The notes: generated by a model not told the origin, from the letters alone. A stretch of 17,846 nucleotides of DNA from Pseudomonadota bacterium (GCA_023438785.1 JAEXQJ010000064.1:1-17846); one strand, 5' to 3'; numbered from the stretch's first letter, positions 7,372 through 16,012 are shown. Made by a program: numbers and translations.

Positions 7372-8427
7372 ATGGCGTCTCCTCTCGATCCCAGTGAAAT
7401 CGAAGCCCTCATGCAGGCCATTCAGGAGGGCCAGGTCCCTCCTGAGTCTGCGGCGGCGGAGCCGGGAGTTGCGGGTGGAGCCAGGGCCGCGGGACCCGTG
7501 GTCCCCTACGATCTGACCAGCCAGGACCGCATCATCCGCGGTCAGATGCCCACGCTCGATTCGATCAACGATCGCATCGCGGGGATCTTCGGGCGCACCC
7601 TGGCAGGACGCACGCGCCAAGAGCTGCGCGTGACCGCGGCGCCCGCCACGCTGATGAAGTTCACCGACGTGAACAACATGCTCAACGGCCAGGTGGCCAT
7701 CGGCGTGATGAGCCTGGGGGCGGGGCACGGCCTGGGCCTGGTCATCCTCGAGGGTGCGCTGGCCCAGTCGCTGCTCGCCGCGGCCTTGGGCGATCGCAAG
7801 GCCAAGCCCAACCCCAACGACGTGCGTCCCGAGTTGACCCACGTCGAGAAGGTCGTCCTGCGCCACGTGCTGGCGCTGCTCTCGGACGCCATGACCACGT
7901 GCTGGGAGGGGGTCCTGCCCTTGAAGCCGCAGGTGCTGCGCTTCGAGTCCGATCCGCGCATGGCCGCCATCGCCACGCCCACCGATGTGGCCATTTTGTG
8001 CTCCTTCGAGATCACGGGCTCCCTCGATGGCCGCCTCATTCTGGCCATTCCCTACGCGGCGGTGGAGTCGGCCAAGAAGCTGCTCAGCTCGCCGCCCCGC
8101 CTGGGCGGTCAGCGCGACGCCCGCTTCTGCCAGGCCCTGGCACGCGAATTGGAGATGGTGGAGGTGGAGCTGCGGGTCGAGGTCGGACGTCATCAGCTCC
8201 GTCTGTCCGAGCTGCTCGGCTTGAAGGCGGGTGACGTCGTCACCCTCAACACCAACGAACGCTCGCCCTTGCCCATTCTCGTGCAGGACCGACCCAAGAT
8301 GAGCGCCTCGCCGCGTGTGGTGGGCGGAGGTATGGCGGTCGAGATTCTCAAGCCCATCGCCGCCGGAACGGTAGCGGGGCGAGTCCAGCGCGCGTCAGGA
8401 ACCTTCCCCGCGGCGAATGCCGCCTAG
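7372..8427 (+). CDS. fliM: Flagellar motor switch protein FliM
   Basis: This is a 351-residue C-ring protein that links the FliG and FliN layers and takes the CheY-P signal. The N-terminal CheY-binding motif is present as SEIEALMQAI (8-17), followed by a flexible Ala/Gly linker. The middle domain (about 45-240) starts VVPYDLTSQDRIIRGQMPTL. The C-terminal SpoA domain (about 255-330) has LARELEMVEVELRVEVG and LLGLKAGDVVTLN. The loop that normally carries the FliG-contacting GGXG motif reads AALGDRKAKPNPND (138-150), so the usual glycines are missing; see findings. GAGG at 7362-7365 serves ATG 7372. fliN follows after 14 nt. Identity is clear from sequence and order. Confidence 0.95.
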   Translation: MASPLDPSEIEALMQAIQEGQVPPESAAAEPGVAGGARAAGPVVPYDLTSQDRIIRGQMPTLDSINDRIAGIFGRTLAGRTRQELRVTAAPATLMKFTDVNNMLNGQVAIGVMSLGAGHGLGLVILEGALAQSLLAAALGDRKAKPNPNDVRPELTHVEKVVLRHVLALLSDAMTTCWEGVLPLKPQVLRFESDPRMAAIATPTDVAILCSFEITGSLDGRLILAIPYAAVESAKKLLSSPPRLGGQRDARFCQALARELEMVEVELRVEVGRHQLRLSELLGLKAGDVVTLNTNERSPLPILVQDRPKMSASPRVVGGGMAVEILKPIAAGTVAGRVQRASGTFPAANAA

Positions 8428-8441
8428 CCACCGAGGAGACC

Positions 8442-8738
8442 ATGGCCGAGGAAATCAACAGTCAAGACCCCGCAACCGGCAGGCGCCTGGATCTGTTGCT
8501 CGACGTTCCTCTCGATCTTTCCGTCGAGCTGGGGCGCGCGCGCATGTCCATCCAGGACCTGCTCAATCTCAGCCCGGGCTCGGTGATCGAGCTGGACAAG
8601 ATCGCGGGCGAGGCGCTCGACATCCTGATCAACGGACGGTTGGTGGCGCGCGGGGAGGCGGTGGTGGTCAACGACAAGTTCGGTATTCGCATCAGCGACA
8701 TCGTCAGTCCCTCGGAACGCATCGCACGTCTGCGTTGA
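8442..8738 (+). CDS. fliN: Flagellar motor switch protein FliN
   Basis: This is a 98-residue protein made of a short N-terminal tail and one SpoA domain: LLLDVPLDLSVELGRARMSI, LLNLSPGSVIELDKIAGEAL, INGRLVARGEAVVVNDKFGI. This is the short, standard form of FliN, with no extra domain. It forms the base of the C-ring with FliM and docks the FliH/FliI export complex. GAGGAG (8434-8439) precedes the ATG. It sits between fliM and fliO, the usual order, with 10 nt to fliO. Confidence 0.96.
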   Translation: MAEEINSQDPATGRRLDLLLDVPLDLSVELGRARMSIQDLLNLSPGSVIELDKIAGEALDILINGRLVARGEAVVVNDKFGIRISDIVSPSERIARLR

Positions 8739-8748
8739 GGAGCCCATC

Positions 8749-10011
8749 ATGCTCAACCCCCTCCTTCTGCTGCCGCTCGCCTTCTCCATCGAGTCCATCA
8801 CGGCGATTCCGCGCGCCGATTCGCTGACCGTGGAGATGCGCACCTCCGAGCCCGTGACCGCGCGCCAGGTGCGTGGCCTCAAGGGGCCGCACCGCCTGTA
8901 CGTGTTCGTGCAGGACGGCGACGCGAGCTCCGCGAGTATTCAGGGGGCGAAGATGCAGGTGCTGCAGCGAGCGCGCTACGCCAAGCTGGAGGTGACCCTG
9001 CCCGCCGGCATGAATTGCCAGGAGCCGGCCCTGGTCGAGCCCACCGCCGACGGCATCCGCGCGCGCTACAGTTGCACGGGCGGCGCGGATGAAGAGTCCG
9101 CGGCCGAGCCCGCGTTGCCCGCGCCACGCACCCAGGCGCGCGAGATCCTGCAAGCGGCGCTGGCCCTGCCCGAGGGTCAGGCCTATCAGGAAGAGTCCGC
9201 GGTGCCGGCCGCTCCGACGGCGGACCCGCCTGCGACCGCGGCCCGCGCGGTCGGCGCGGTGCCGGCCGAGGCGTCAGAGAGGGCGGCCGAGGCCAAGCCC
9301 GCTCCGACGGCGGTCGCGAATCGAGCTATGCCCCAGCCCGTGGCTGCCGAGCCCGCGTCGTCGGCCAAGGTGGTGCCGGCTGAGGCCGCGCCGCTGCCCA
9401 AGGTGGTGCCGCCGGCGCCCGAGGCGGCCCCATCGTCCGCCCCGGCGGCGAGCAACCCGGCGCACTTCGGCGTGTCCGTGGTGGCTCCAGCGCTCGTGCT
9501 GCTGGCGCTGGCCGCGGGCGCCTTCGTGCTCAACCGTCGCCGCGGGCGCCGCCAGGGTCTAATTCAGATCCTCGAGACGGCCAGCATCGGCCCCAAGCGC
9601 AGTCTGCTGGTCGCACGTGTGGATGGGCGGACCATGGTCCTGGGCGCCAGCGAGGCGGGTATCTCGTTGCTCCAGTCGCTCGACGGTGGCGGCGAGGTGC
9701 GGGAGGCGGCGGTCGCGCCCGAATCCGCGCCGGCCGCGCCCGAATCCGTGGCCGCCTTGGCCGCCGCCCTGGCCACATCGCCGGCCGCGTCCGAGGCCGC
9801 GCCCGAGGCCGTGGTGGGCGAGCCTGCGCCCGAGCCTGCCGCCGATGAGGGTGAGGCCGACAACGAAGGCGGCCTTTTGCGCCGGCTGTTTGCGCGCGCC
9901 GTGGGGCCGACGAAGTCCGCGCCGGATTTCCGCAGCTTGCTCGATGAGAGCCTCGAAGACCAAGACCTGCGCCGCAAGCTGTCCCAGGGACTGTCGGCGA
10001 GGGTGTCATGA
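8749..10011 (+). CDS. fliO: Flagellar export protein FliO, long form with AMIN-like N-terminus
   Basis: This is a 420-residue protein, far longer than usual FliO (about 100-150). After a short hydrophobic start (LLLLPLAFS, likely signal peptide), residues ~15-110 form a beta-rich domain that resembles AMIN by eye: SITAIPRADSLTVEMRTSEP, LKGPHRLYVFVQDG, ARYAKLEVTL. An Ala/Pro-rich linker runs from ~112 to 238, then one helix (241-262, VSVVAPALVLLALAAGAFVL) and the FliO core (265-312: IQILETASIGPKRSLLVARV, GRTMVLGASEAGISLLQSL). The tail is A/E/P-rich and ends in a charged helix. FliO is the scaffold that assembles the FliP ring. The linker could reach across the periplasm so the AMIN-like part meets peptidoglycan (inference). 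The stop overlaps fliP as ATGA. Confidence 0.88.
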   Translation: MLNPLLLLPLAFSIESITAIPRADSLTVEMRTSEPVTARQVRGLKGPHRLYVFVQDGDASSASIQGAKMQVLQRARYAKLEVTLPAGMNCQEPALVEPTADGIRARYSCTGGADEESAAEPALPAPRTQAREILQAALALPEGQAYQEESAVPAAPTADPPATAARAVGAVPAEASERAAEAKPAPTAVANRAMPQPVAAEPASSAKVVPAEAAPLPKVVPPAPEAAPSSAPAASNPAHFGVSVVAPALVLLALAAGAFVLNRRRGRRQGLIQILETASIGPKRSLLVARVDGRTMVLGASEAGISLLQSLDGGGEVREAAVAPESAPAAPESVAALAAALATSPAASEAAPEAVVGEPAPEPAADEGEADNEGGLLRRLFARAVGPTKSAPDFRSLLDESLEDQDLRRKLSQGLSARVS

Positions 10012-10703
10012 ACGCAAGCACCGCCAAGCTGATCTCCAGCGCGGCCGAGGCAGGCAGCGGACTCGCGGCGGCCGGCGGTGGCTCCTCGGCGGTGAAGATC
10101 TTTCTCATCCTCACCGCGCTGTCTTTCGGCGCCGCCCTGGTGCTCTCGGTCACCTCCTTCACGCGCATCGTGATCGTCTTCTCGTTCCTGCGCCAGGCCC
10201 TGGGCACACCGCAGTTGCCACCCAATCAGGTCATCATCGGCCTGTCGCTGTTCATGACCTTGTTCGTGATGGCGCCGACGGCACGCAAGGTGAACGAGCA
10301 GGCGCTGAAGCCGCTCATGGATGACAAGATCTCGGTGACCGAGGCCCTGGAGCGTGCGCAGGGGCCGCTCTCGGACTGGATGCTCAAGCAGACGCGCGAG
10401 GAGGACCTGCGCCTGTTCTTCGAGGTTTCGGGGACGCCGCGCCCAGCGCGCGGTGAAGCCGTTCCCTTCACCACCCTGGTGCCCGCCTTCATGATCTCCG
10501 AGTTGGGCACGGCCTTCCGTATGGGTCTGTTCATCTTCATTCCCATGCTGCTCATCGACCTGCTGGTGTCGGTGATCCTCATGTCCCTGGGCATGATGAT
10601 GGTGCCGCCCACCATGGTGGCCCTGCCGCTCAAGATCGGCGTCTTCCTGCTGGCCGGCGGTTGGCACCTGATGGTCTCGTCTCTGATGAGGAGTTTCGGA
10701 TGA
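10008..10703 (+). CDS. fliP: Flagellar export gate protein FliP
   Basis: This is a 231-residue protein, one of five FliP copies in the FliP5-FliQ4-FliR1 gate. Family motifs are clear: SFTRIVIVFSFLRQALGTPQ (50-69), LPPNQVIIGLSLFMT and the long C-terminal block VPAFMISELGTAFRMGLFIF with IDLLVSVILMSLGMMMVPP. Most FliP proteins have a cleavable signal sequence. Here the first ~28 residues are polar/small (MNASTAKLISSAAEAGSG), so membrane insertion must begin at the first helix (about 30-48). The start overlaps the fliO stop, which supports ATG 10008 and suggests coupled translation; it also overlaps fliQ at its end. Confidence 0.96.
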   Translation: MNASTAKLISSAAEAGSGLAAAGGGSSAVKIFLILTALSFGAALVLSVTSFTRIVIVFSFLRQALGTPQLPPNQVIIGLSLFMTLFVMAPTARKVNEQALKPLMDDKISVTEALERAQGPLSDWMLKQTREEDLRLFFEVSGTPRPARGEAVPFTTLVPAFMISELGTAFRMGLFIFIPMLLIDLLVSVILMSLGMMMVPPTMVALPLKIGVFLLAGGWHLMVSSLMRSFG

Positions 10704-10966
10704 GCGCAGAACTACCCGCGGCCTTGATGCGCGAAGGGTTCGCCGTGCTGGGCGCCGTGGGCGCGCCCATCATGGGGGCTTTGCTCATCGTGGGGCTCAT
10801 CGTGGGCCTGCTGCAGGCCGCGACGCAAATCAACGACTCGGCCTTGGGCTTCCTGCCGCGGCTGCTCGCCGCCATCGGCGTGACCTGGGCCATCGGCCCC
10901 TGGGCCATCGAACGCCTGGCGCACTTCTTCGCCGCCGCGGTCAACCGCATGTCGCCCCATCTGTGA
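10700..10966 (+). CDS. fliQ: Flagellar export gate protein FliQ
   Basis: This is an 88-residue protein with two membrane helices (about 15-39 and 50-75) and the family hallmark GLLQAATQINDSALGFLPRL between and into the second helix. Four copies wrap the FliP/FliR core of the export gate. The frame is open upstream to 10661, but ATG 10700 overlaps the fliP stop (ATGA) and has GAGGAG at 10688-10693, 6 nt away, so it is chosen. fliR follows after 7 nt. Confidence 0.95.
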   Translation: MSAELPAALMREGFAVLGAVGAPIMGALLIVGLIVGLLQAATQINDSALGFLPRLLAAIGVTWAIGPWAIERLAHFFAAAVNRMSPHL

Positions 10967-10973
10967 GGCTGTC

Positions 10974-11720
10974 TTGACGGATGCCTTGCCCACGGCCTTC
11001 GGCTTTCTGCTGGTCGTGCTTCGCTGCGCCGGTCTGTTCATCACCGCGCCCGTGTTGGGCTTGCGCCCCGTCCCCGCGCGCCTGCGTCTGAGCGCCGCCT
11101 TCGCGGTGGCCGTGGCCGCCTTCATGGGCGCAGGGGCGCCGGCCTACGCCGCTTGGGATCAGGCCCACGTCATGATCATCGCCGCTCTGTCCGAGGCGCT
11201 GGTGGGTCTGTCCGCCGGGCTCATCGCCATGTTCTCCATCGAGGCCGCGGCGGGCGCCGGCCATCTCATGGGCGTCTCCATGGGCCTGGGCATGGGCTCG
11301 CTCATCGACCCCATCAACGGTCACGAATCCAGCGCCATCTCGCAGCTCTTGTCCTTCCTGGCCCTGGGTTGCGCCGTGGGCATGGGCATTCACCGCGAGG
11401 CCGTGGCCTGGGTCTGTCGCTCCATCATCGACATGCCGCCCGGCGTGCCCGCGGATGTGTCGGATCTGGCCCTGCGCGTGGTCACGCAGGCCGCCGGTGC
11501 GCTGGCCCTGGCCGTGCGTTTGGCCTTTCCCGTGCTGGCCGCCGTGACCATAGGCCATCTCAGCCTGGGCCTGCTCGGCCGCGTGGCGCCGCAGATGGGT
11601 TTGTCGAACGTGGGTTTCGCCCTGGCCCTGCTGGCGGGCATGGGCGCGTTGTACTTCGTGGCCCCCGCGGCCGCGGCCGTCGCCGCGCAGGCCGCGCGGT
11701 CGGCACTGGTCGTGCATTGA
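10974..11720 (+). CDS. fliR: Flagellar export gate protein FliR
   Basis: This is a 248-residue membrane protein with about six hydrophobic segments. Family features are LVVLRCAGLFITAPVLGLRP (13-31), the loop VSMGLGMGSLIDPINGHESS (101-120) and a hydrophobic C-terminus. Where many FliR proteins read GHH, this one reads GIHREAV (138-144). One copy completes the FliP5-FliQ4-FliR1 gate. The start is TTG at 10974 with GAGG (10965-10968) at a 5-nt gap; no ATG start fits near it. The rare start may limit synthesis of this single-copy subunit (inference). flhB starts 9 nt after the stop. Confidence 0.94.
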   Translation: MTDALPTAFGFLLVVLRCAGLFITAPVLGLRPVPARLRLSAAFAVAVAAFMGAGAPAYAAWDQAHVMIIAALSEALVGLSAGLIAMFSIEAAAGAGHLMGVSMGLGMGSLIDPINGHESSAISQLLSFLALGCAVGMGIHREAVAWVCRSIIDMPPGVPADVSDLALRVVTQAAGALALAVRLAFPVLAAVTIGHLSLGLLGRVAPQMGLSNVGFALALLAGMGALYFVAPAAAAVAAQAARSALVVH

Positions 11721-11729
11721 GGCTGGGGC

Positions 11730-12812
11730 GTGGCCCAAGACGACAACGAGGACCGCACAGAACAAGCGAGCAGTCGCCGCCTGCAGCAGGCCTGGGACGA
11801 AGGCCAGATCGCCGTCAGCCGCGACCTGGGCATGATCGCCGGCTTGGGGGCGGGGGCCGCGGCGCTGGTGGCCGTGGGGCCCGCGCTGCGTGATTCGCTG
11901 GTCAACCTGGTGTGGGCCGCCGCGGACGGTCTACCGCGCGCCAAGGCCGGAATTCTGTTGCCGCTTCTGGTGCGGCCGGCGTTCATGACCCTGGCCGTGG
12001 TGGCGGCGGTGGCCCTGGGAGCCGCCGTCGCCCTGGCCATTCAAACGCGCCTGGGCACCTGGGCCCACCTGGCCTTACCCGACTTCACGCGCGTCTTCAG
12101 CGCGCAGGGCCTGACCAAGCTCTTCAAGAAGGACACGCTGGTCGATCTGCTGCTGGCTGCCGTCAAAGTCGTGACCTTGGGTTTCGTCCTGTGGAGCACC
12201 TTCCGTGACGACTTCCTGACTCTGCCTCGCATCTTGAACCTGGCGCCGGCTGCGCAGCTACGGGCCCTCTACGCGCCCATCGCGGCCGGGCTCGCCAAAA
12301 TCCTGGCAGTGCTCGCGGTCCTGGCAGGCCTCGACTTTGCACTGACCCGCTATCGGTTCAACAAGCGCATGAAGATGACGAAGGAAGAGGCCAAGCGCGA
12401 CATGCGAGAAGAAGAGGGCGATCCCTTGATTCGTTCGCGTCGCATGCGTCGCCACCGTGAGCTGGCCAGGGGCCAGGCGCGCGCCGAGGTGCCCAAGGCC
12501 GACGCACTGGTCGTGAACCCGACCCACGTGGCGGTGGCCATTCGCTATCGTCCCGATCAGGACGCCGCGCCCAAGGTCATCGCCAAGGGCAAAGGCAAGT
12601 TGGCCGAGTACATGCGCGAGCTGGCGCGCGAGCACGGCATCCCCATCGTGGAGGACATCCCGCTGGCCCGGCTGCTGTACCGCCGCGTGAAGGTGGGGCG
12701 CTCGGTCCCGGTGGAGACCTACAAGGCCGTGGCCGCGGTGCTGGCCTTCGTGTACCGCGTGCTGGGGCGCCACAAGGCGGCCGCTGCCCGTGACGTGCGA
12801 GGTGCCGCATGA
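11730..12812 (+). CDS. flhB: Flagellar export switch protein FlhB
   Basis: This is a 360-residue export-apparatus protein. The N-terminus is typical (DRTEQASSRRLQQAWDEGQI), followed by four membrane helices up to about residue 205 and the linker YRFNKRMKMTKEEAKRDMRE. The cytosolic domain carries the self-cleavage motif NPTH (263-266), with the cut expected between N263 and P264. VAVAIRY follows. The cleavage switches export from rod/hook to filament substrates, together with FliK. The start is GTG 11730 with GAGG (11719-11722) at 7 nt. The stop overlaps flhA as ATGA. The last ~10 residues are basic and Ala-rich. Confidence 0.97.
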   Translation: MAQDDNEDRTEQASSRRLQQAWDEGQIAVSRDLGMIAGLGAGAAALVAVGPALRDSLVNLVWAAADGLPRAKAGILLPLLVRPAFMTLAVVAAVALGAAVALAIQTRLGTWAHLALPDFTRVFSAQGLTKLFKKDTLVDLLLAAVKVVTLGFVLWSTFRDDFLTLPRILNLAPAAQLRALYAPIAAGLAKILAVLAVLAGLDFALTRYRFNKRMKMTKEEAKRDMREEEGDPLIRSRRMRRHRELARGQARAEVPKADALVVNPTHVAVAIRYRPDQDAAPKVIAKGKGKLAEYMRELAREHGIPIVEDIPLARLLYRRVKVGRSVPVETYKAVAAVLAFVYRVLGRHKAAAARDVRGAA

Positions 12813-14932
12813 GCGCCGTCGCCCCCGCCAACAACAAGGGATTGCCGCCTGCTGGACGCAGCGAGGCCATCATGGCCCTCGCCGTCCTCAGCGTGATCGC
12901 CGTCCTCGTCCTGCCGCTGCCGGCCCTCGCGCTCGACGGCCTGCTCGCCGTGAGCATCGCCATCTCGCTGCTCGTCCTGCTGATTTCGTTGGGCGTGGCC
13001 AAGCCGCTCGACTTCTCCGTCTTCCCGTCACTGTTGCTCATCGTGACCCTGTTCCGCCTGGGGCTCAACGTGGCCACCACGCGCCTGATTCTGATGGAGG
13101 GCGGCGCGGGCACCGGGGCCGCGGGTCACATCATTCAGGCCTTTGGTCAGTTCGCGGTGGGCGGCAGCCTGATCGTGGGCGCCGTGGTGTTCCTCATCTT
13201 GTTGGTGGTGAACTTCGCGGTCATCACCCGCGGTTCGGGTCGCGTGGCCGAGGTGGCAGCGCGCTTCACCTTGGACGCCTTGCCCGGCAAGCAGATGTCC
13301 ATCGACGCCGACCTCGCCGCCGGCATCATCGACGACCGCGAGGCGCGCGCTCGTCGCGGCAACCTGGAGCGCGAGATCGAGTTCTTCGGCGCCATGGACG
13401 GTGCCAGCAAGTTCGTGCGCGGCGACGCCATCGCCGGCCTCATCGTCACGATCATCAATATCGTGGGTGGTCTTGTGGCCGGTGTCGGCCGCGACCACAT
13501 GTCCCTCGCCTCCGCCGCCGAGACCTACACCATCCTGACCATCGGCGACGGTCTGGTCAGCCAGATGCCCGCCCTACTCGTGTCCACCGCCGCCGGTATC
13601 ATCGTCACGCGCGCCAGCTCGGGCTCACGCCTGGGCGCCGACGTGGGACGGCAGATATTCGGCCACCAGCGCACGCTCAAGCACGCGGCGGGCGTGTTGG
13701 CCGTGCTCGGGCTTCTGCCCGGCATGCCCTTCCTGGCCTTCGCCAGCCTGGCAGGTGCCTGTTACGCCCTGTCGCGCCGTCAGCCCAAGGTCGCCGCCGC
13801 GCAGGCCGCGGCCGCCGCGCAGGCCGCCCAGGCCGAGGACGCCAAGAAGGGCGCGCCCGAGAAGCTGGGCGATCTGGTGGGCCTGGAGACTCTCGAGATG
13901 GAGGTGGGGCACGCGCTCTTGCCCCTCATCGACCTCGACAAAGGTGGCGAGTTGCCCGGCCGGGTGTCCAACCTGCGCCGCCAGATTGCCAGCGACCTGG
14001 GGGTGATCATCCCTGCCGTGCACCTGCGCGACAACTTGCGCCTGGACGGCAACGAGTACCGCATCCATCTGCGCGGCGTGGAGCTGGCCGGCGGCACGGC
14101 CTACCTCGACCGCGTGATGGTCCTCGACCAGGCGGGCGGCTCACCCAACCTGCCCGGCGCCGACGGCATCCCCGACAAGGAGCCCGCCTTTGGTCTGCCC
14201 GCGCTGTGGATCCTGCCCGTCGATCGGGCGCGCGCCGAGGCCCAGGGGCTGACCGTCGTGGACCCGGGATCGGTCATCACCACGCACCTGTCCGAGGTCC
14301 TGCGTCGCAACGTGCACGAGCTGGTGGGCCGCCAGGAGATTCAAGAACTGCTCGCCCACTGTGCCAAGGACTCGCCCAAGCTGGTCGAGGACGTGGTGCC
14401 CAACACCATCAGCCTGGGCGAGGTGGTGCGCGTGGCCCGCGGCGTGTTGCGCGAGGGCCTGTCGATTCGCGATTTTCGCAGCCTGCTCGAAGCGGTGGGC
14501 GACGCGGCCCCGCGCAGCAAGGACACGGCCTACCTGGTCGAACAGGTGCGCCGCCGCTTCGCCCGCCAGATCACGGCTAAGCTGTCCGACGGCAAGGGCA
14601 CGGTGCAGGCCATCACCCTGGATCGCGCCGCCGAGGATACGCTGCGCAAGTCGCTGGCCCAGTCCGACGGCGAGATCACCTTGGCCCTCGATTTGGCGAC
14701 GGCCAAGCGCTTCATCAGCGTCATCGAAGCCCAGGGCGCCAACATGGCGGCCATGGGGCGGGCCACGGTCATCATCGCGCCGCCCGATCTGCGGCGCCCC
14801 CTGTTCGACTTCGCCTCGCGCTTCGTCCCCGACCTGTGGGTCATCACGGCGCGGGAGCTCGTCCCTGGAACGCAGGTAGAGCCCGTCGGCATGCTGGACC
14901 TCGGCCCGACACCTTGGAGTAAAGCCGCATGA
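12809..14932 (+). CDS. flhA: Flagellar export protein FlhA
   Basis: This is a 707-residue protein that forms the nonameric ring of the export gate. The N-terminal half (to ~322) has about eight membrane helices, the family signature RLGLNVATTRLIL (83-95), and the conserved cytoplasmic loop (about 141-209: VAEVAARFTLDALPGKQMSI, AMDGASKFVRGDAIAG) that belongs to the energy-coupling part. An Ala/Gln-rich linker (328-345) leads to the cytosolic substrate and chaperone-docking domain (about 355-700). Both ends overlap the neighbours as ATGA, with flhB and flhF. Length is normal for the family, and no key block is missing. Long reading frames in other frames over this gene are composition shadows. 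Confidence 0.98.
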   Translation: MSAVAPANNKGLPPAGRSEAIMALAVLSVIAVLVLPLPALALDGLLAVSIAISLLVLLISLGVAKPLDFSVFPSLLLIVTLFRLGLNVATTRLILMEGGAGTGAAGHIIQAFGQFAVGGSLIVGAVVFLILLVVNFAVITRGSGRVAEVAARFTLDALPGKQMSIDADLAAGIIDDREARARRGNLEREIEFFGAMDGASKFVRGDAIAGLIVTIINIVGGLVAGVGRDHMSLASAAETYTILTIGDGLVSQMPALLVSTAAGIIVTRASSGSRLGADVGRQIFGHQRTLKHAAGVLAVLGLLPGMPFLAFASLAGACYALSRRQPKVAAAQAAAAAQAAQAEDAKKGAPEKLGDLVGLETLEMEVGHALLPLIDLDKGGELPGRVSNLRRQIASDLGVIIPAVHLRDNLRLDGNEYRIHLRGVELAGGTAYLDRVMVLDQAGGSPNLPGADGIPDKEPAFGLPALWILPVDRARAEAQGLTVVDPGSVITTHLSEVLRRNVHELVGRQEIQELLAHCAKDSPKLVEDVVPNTISLGEVVRVARGVLREGLSIRDFRSLLEAVGDAAPRSKDTAYLVEQVRRRFARQITAKLSDGKGTVQAITLDRAAEDTLRKSLAQSDGEITLALDLATAKRFISVIEAQGANMAAMGRATVIIAPPDLRRPLFDFASRFVPDLWVITARELVPGTQVEPVGMLDLGPTPWSKAA

Positions 14933-16011
14933 ATGCCATCGTGAAGACCTTCCGTGGACCCGATCCTCGTACGGCGCTGGACGCTGTTCGTACGGCCCTC
15001 GGCGAGGAGGCCATCATTCTCAAGACGCGCGAGGTGGGGCATCTGTGGGGACGGCGCGAGGTGGAGATCACGGCGGCGTCGCCCGAGGCGCCGGCACCGA
15101 AACCGGAGCGGCCTTCGCCGGGCCGGCGCAACTCGGGGCCCGATCTGGAAAGCGAGATGCTGGCCCTTCGGCGCATCGTCGATGAGCTGCGCAACGAGAT
15201 TCGCGCCAACCGCGCCGAGCCGCGCGGTGCGGATGCAGCCTCGCCGCTCATGGCGGTGGTCAAGCGCCTGGTGCAACGGGGCGCCGAGCAGAACGTGGCC
15301 GAGGCTCTGGCGCGCGAGGCAGCCCAGTCCGCGGTCAGCCGCAGCGAGCGCGACATTCTCAAGTCCCTGCGCGATGGCTTGCGTCGCCACATCAGTCCCG
15401 CGTTGCCGCCTTGGAAAAGCACGCAGCGCTCGATCATCGCGCTGGTGGGGCCGCCCGGTGTGGGCAAGACCACGACCATCGCCAAGATCGCGGCCCGCGC
15501 TTTGCTGGAGGGACATGTGCGCGTGGCTCTGGTCACGGTGGACACCTATCGGGTGGGCGCCAGCGACCACATCGGCAAGTACGGCGAGATCATGGGGGTG
15601 CCCACGCACGTGGCCCGGGACGCGGCGGCTCTGCGCCAGGCCGTGGCGGCCTCGGCGGACGCGCAGTTGATTCTCATCGATACGGCGGGCCGTTCGGATC
15701 CCGCGGCGTTGGATGCGCAATCCCAGCTCCTGCGGGCCGTGCCCGAGGCGGAGCAGCACCTGGTGCTTTCGGCGGCCACCGGCGGCCGTGAGCTGCGCGC
15801 CGCTGTTCGTCGCTTCAAGTCGCGCGAGATCCGTCGCCTGGTCTTCACCAAGGTCGACGAGGCGGATGGCCCGGCCAGCCTTCTGTCGGTGGCCGGCGTG
15901 GAGCCGGTCTGTCCGGTTTCGTGCATCACGGACGGTCAGCGCGTGCCCGATGACTTACATGCCGTCACCAGCCCTTCGCTGTGTGAGCTCATCCTGGGAA
16001 AGGAAGTCTGA
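14929..16011 (+). CDS. flhF: Flagellar placement GTPase FlhF
   Basis: This is a 360-residue SRP-type GTPase that directs where, and with FlhG how many, flagella form. The N-terminal basic part starts MNAIVKTFRGPDPRTALDAV and the typical GEEAIILKTREV (25-36), then a variable linker (50-72). The helical N domain (about 75-160) precedes the G domain: P-loop GPPGVGKTTTIAKIAA (174-189), VDTYRVGASDHIGKYGEIMG (204-223), DTAGRS (251-256) and TKVDEADGPAS (307-317). It begins by ATGA overlap with flhA and sits next to flhG, the usual pair. This arrangement is common in bacteria with polar flagella; polar placement here is inferred. Confidence 0.97.
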   Translation: MNAIVKTFRGPDPRTALDAVRTALGEEAIILKTREVGHLWGRREVEITAASPEAPAPKPERPSPGRRNSGPDLESEMLALRRIVDELRNEIRANRAEPRGADAASPLMAVVKRLVQRGAEQNVAEALAREAAQSAVSRSERDILKSLRDGLRRHISPALPPWKSTQRSIIALVGPPGVGKTTTIAKIAARALLEGHVRVALVTVDTYRVGASDHIGKYGEIMGVPTHVARDAAALRQAVAASADAQLILIDTAGRSDPAALDAQSQLLRAVPEAEQHLVLSAATGGRELRAAVRRFKSREIRRLVFTKVDEADGPASLLSVAGVEPVCPVSCITDGQRVPDDLHAVTSPSLCELILGKEV

Positions 16012-16012
16012 G

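Noticed and set aside
12790..14580. A 596-residue + strand reading frame overlapping flhA
   Set aside because: It is Arg/Gly/His-rich, has no domain pattern, and lies over the clear FlhA frame; a shadow of high GC content.
14530..15759. A 409-residue minus-strand reading frame across flhA and flhF
   Set aside because: Antisense to two well-supported genes and with composition typical of a shadow frame.
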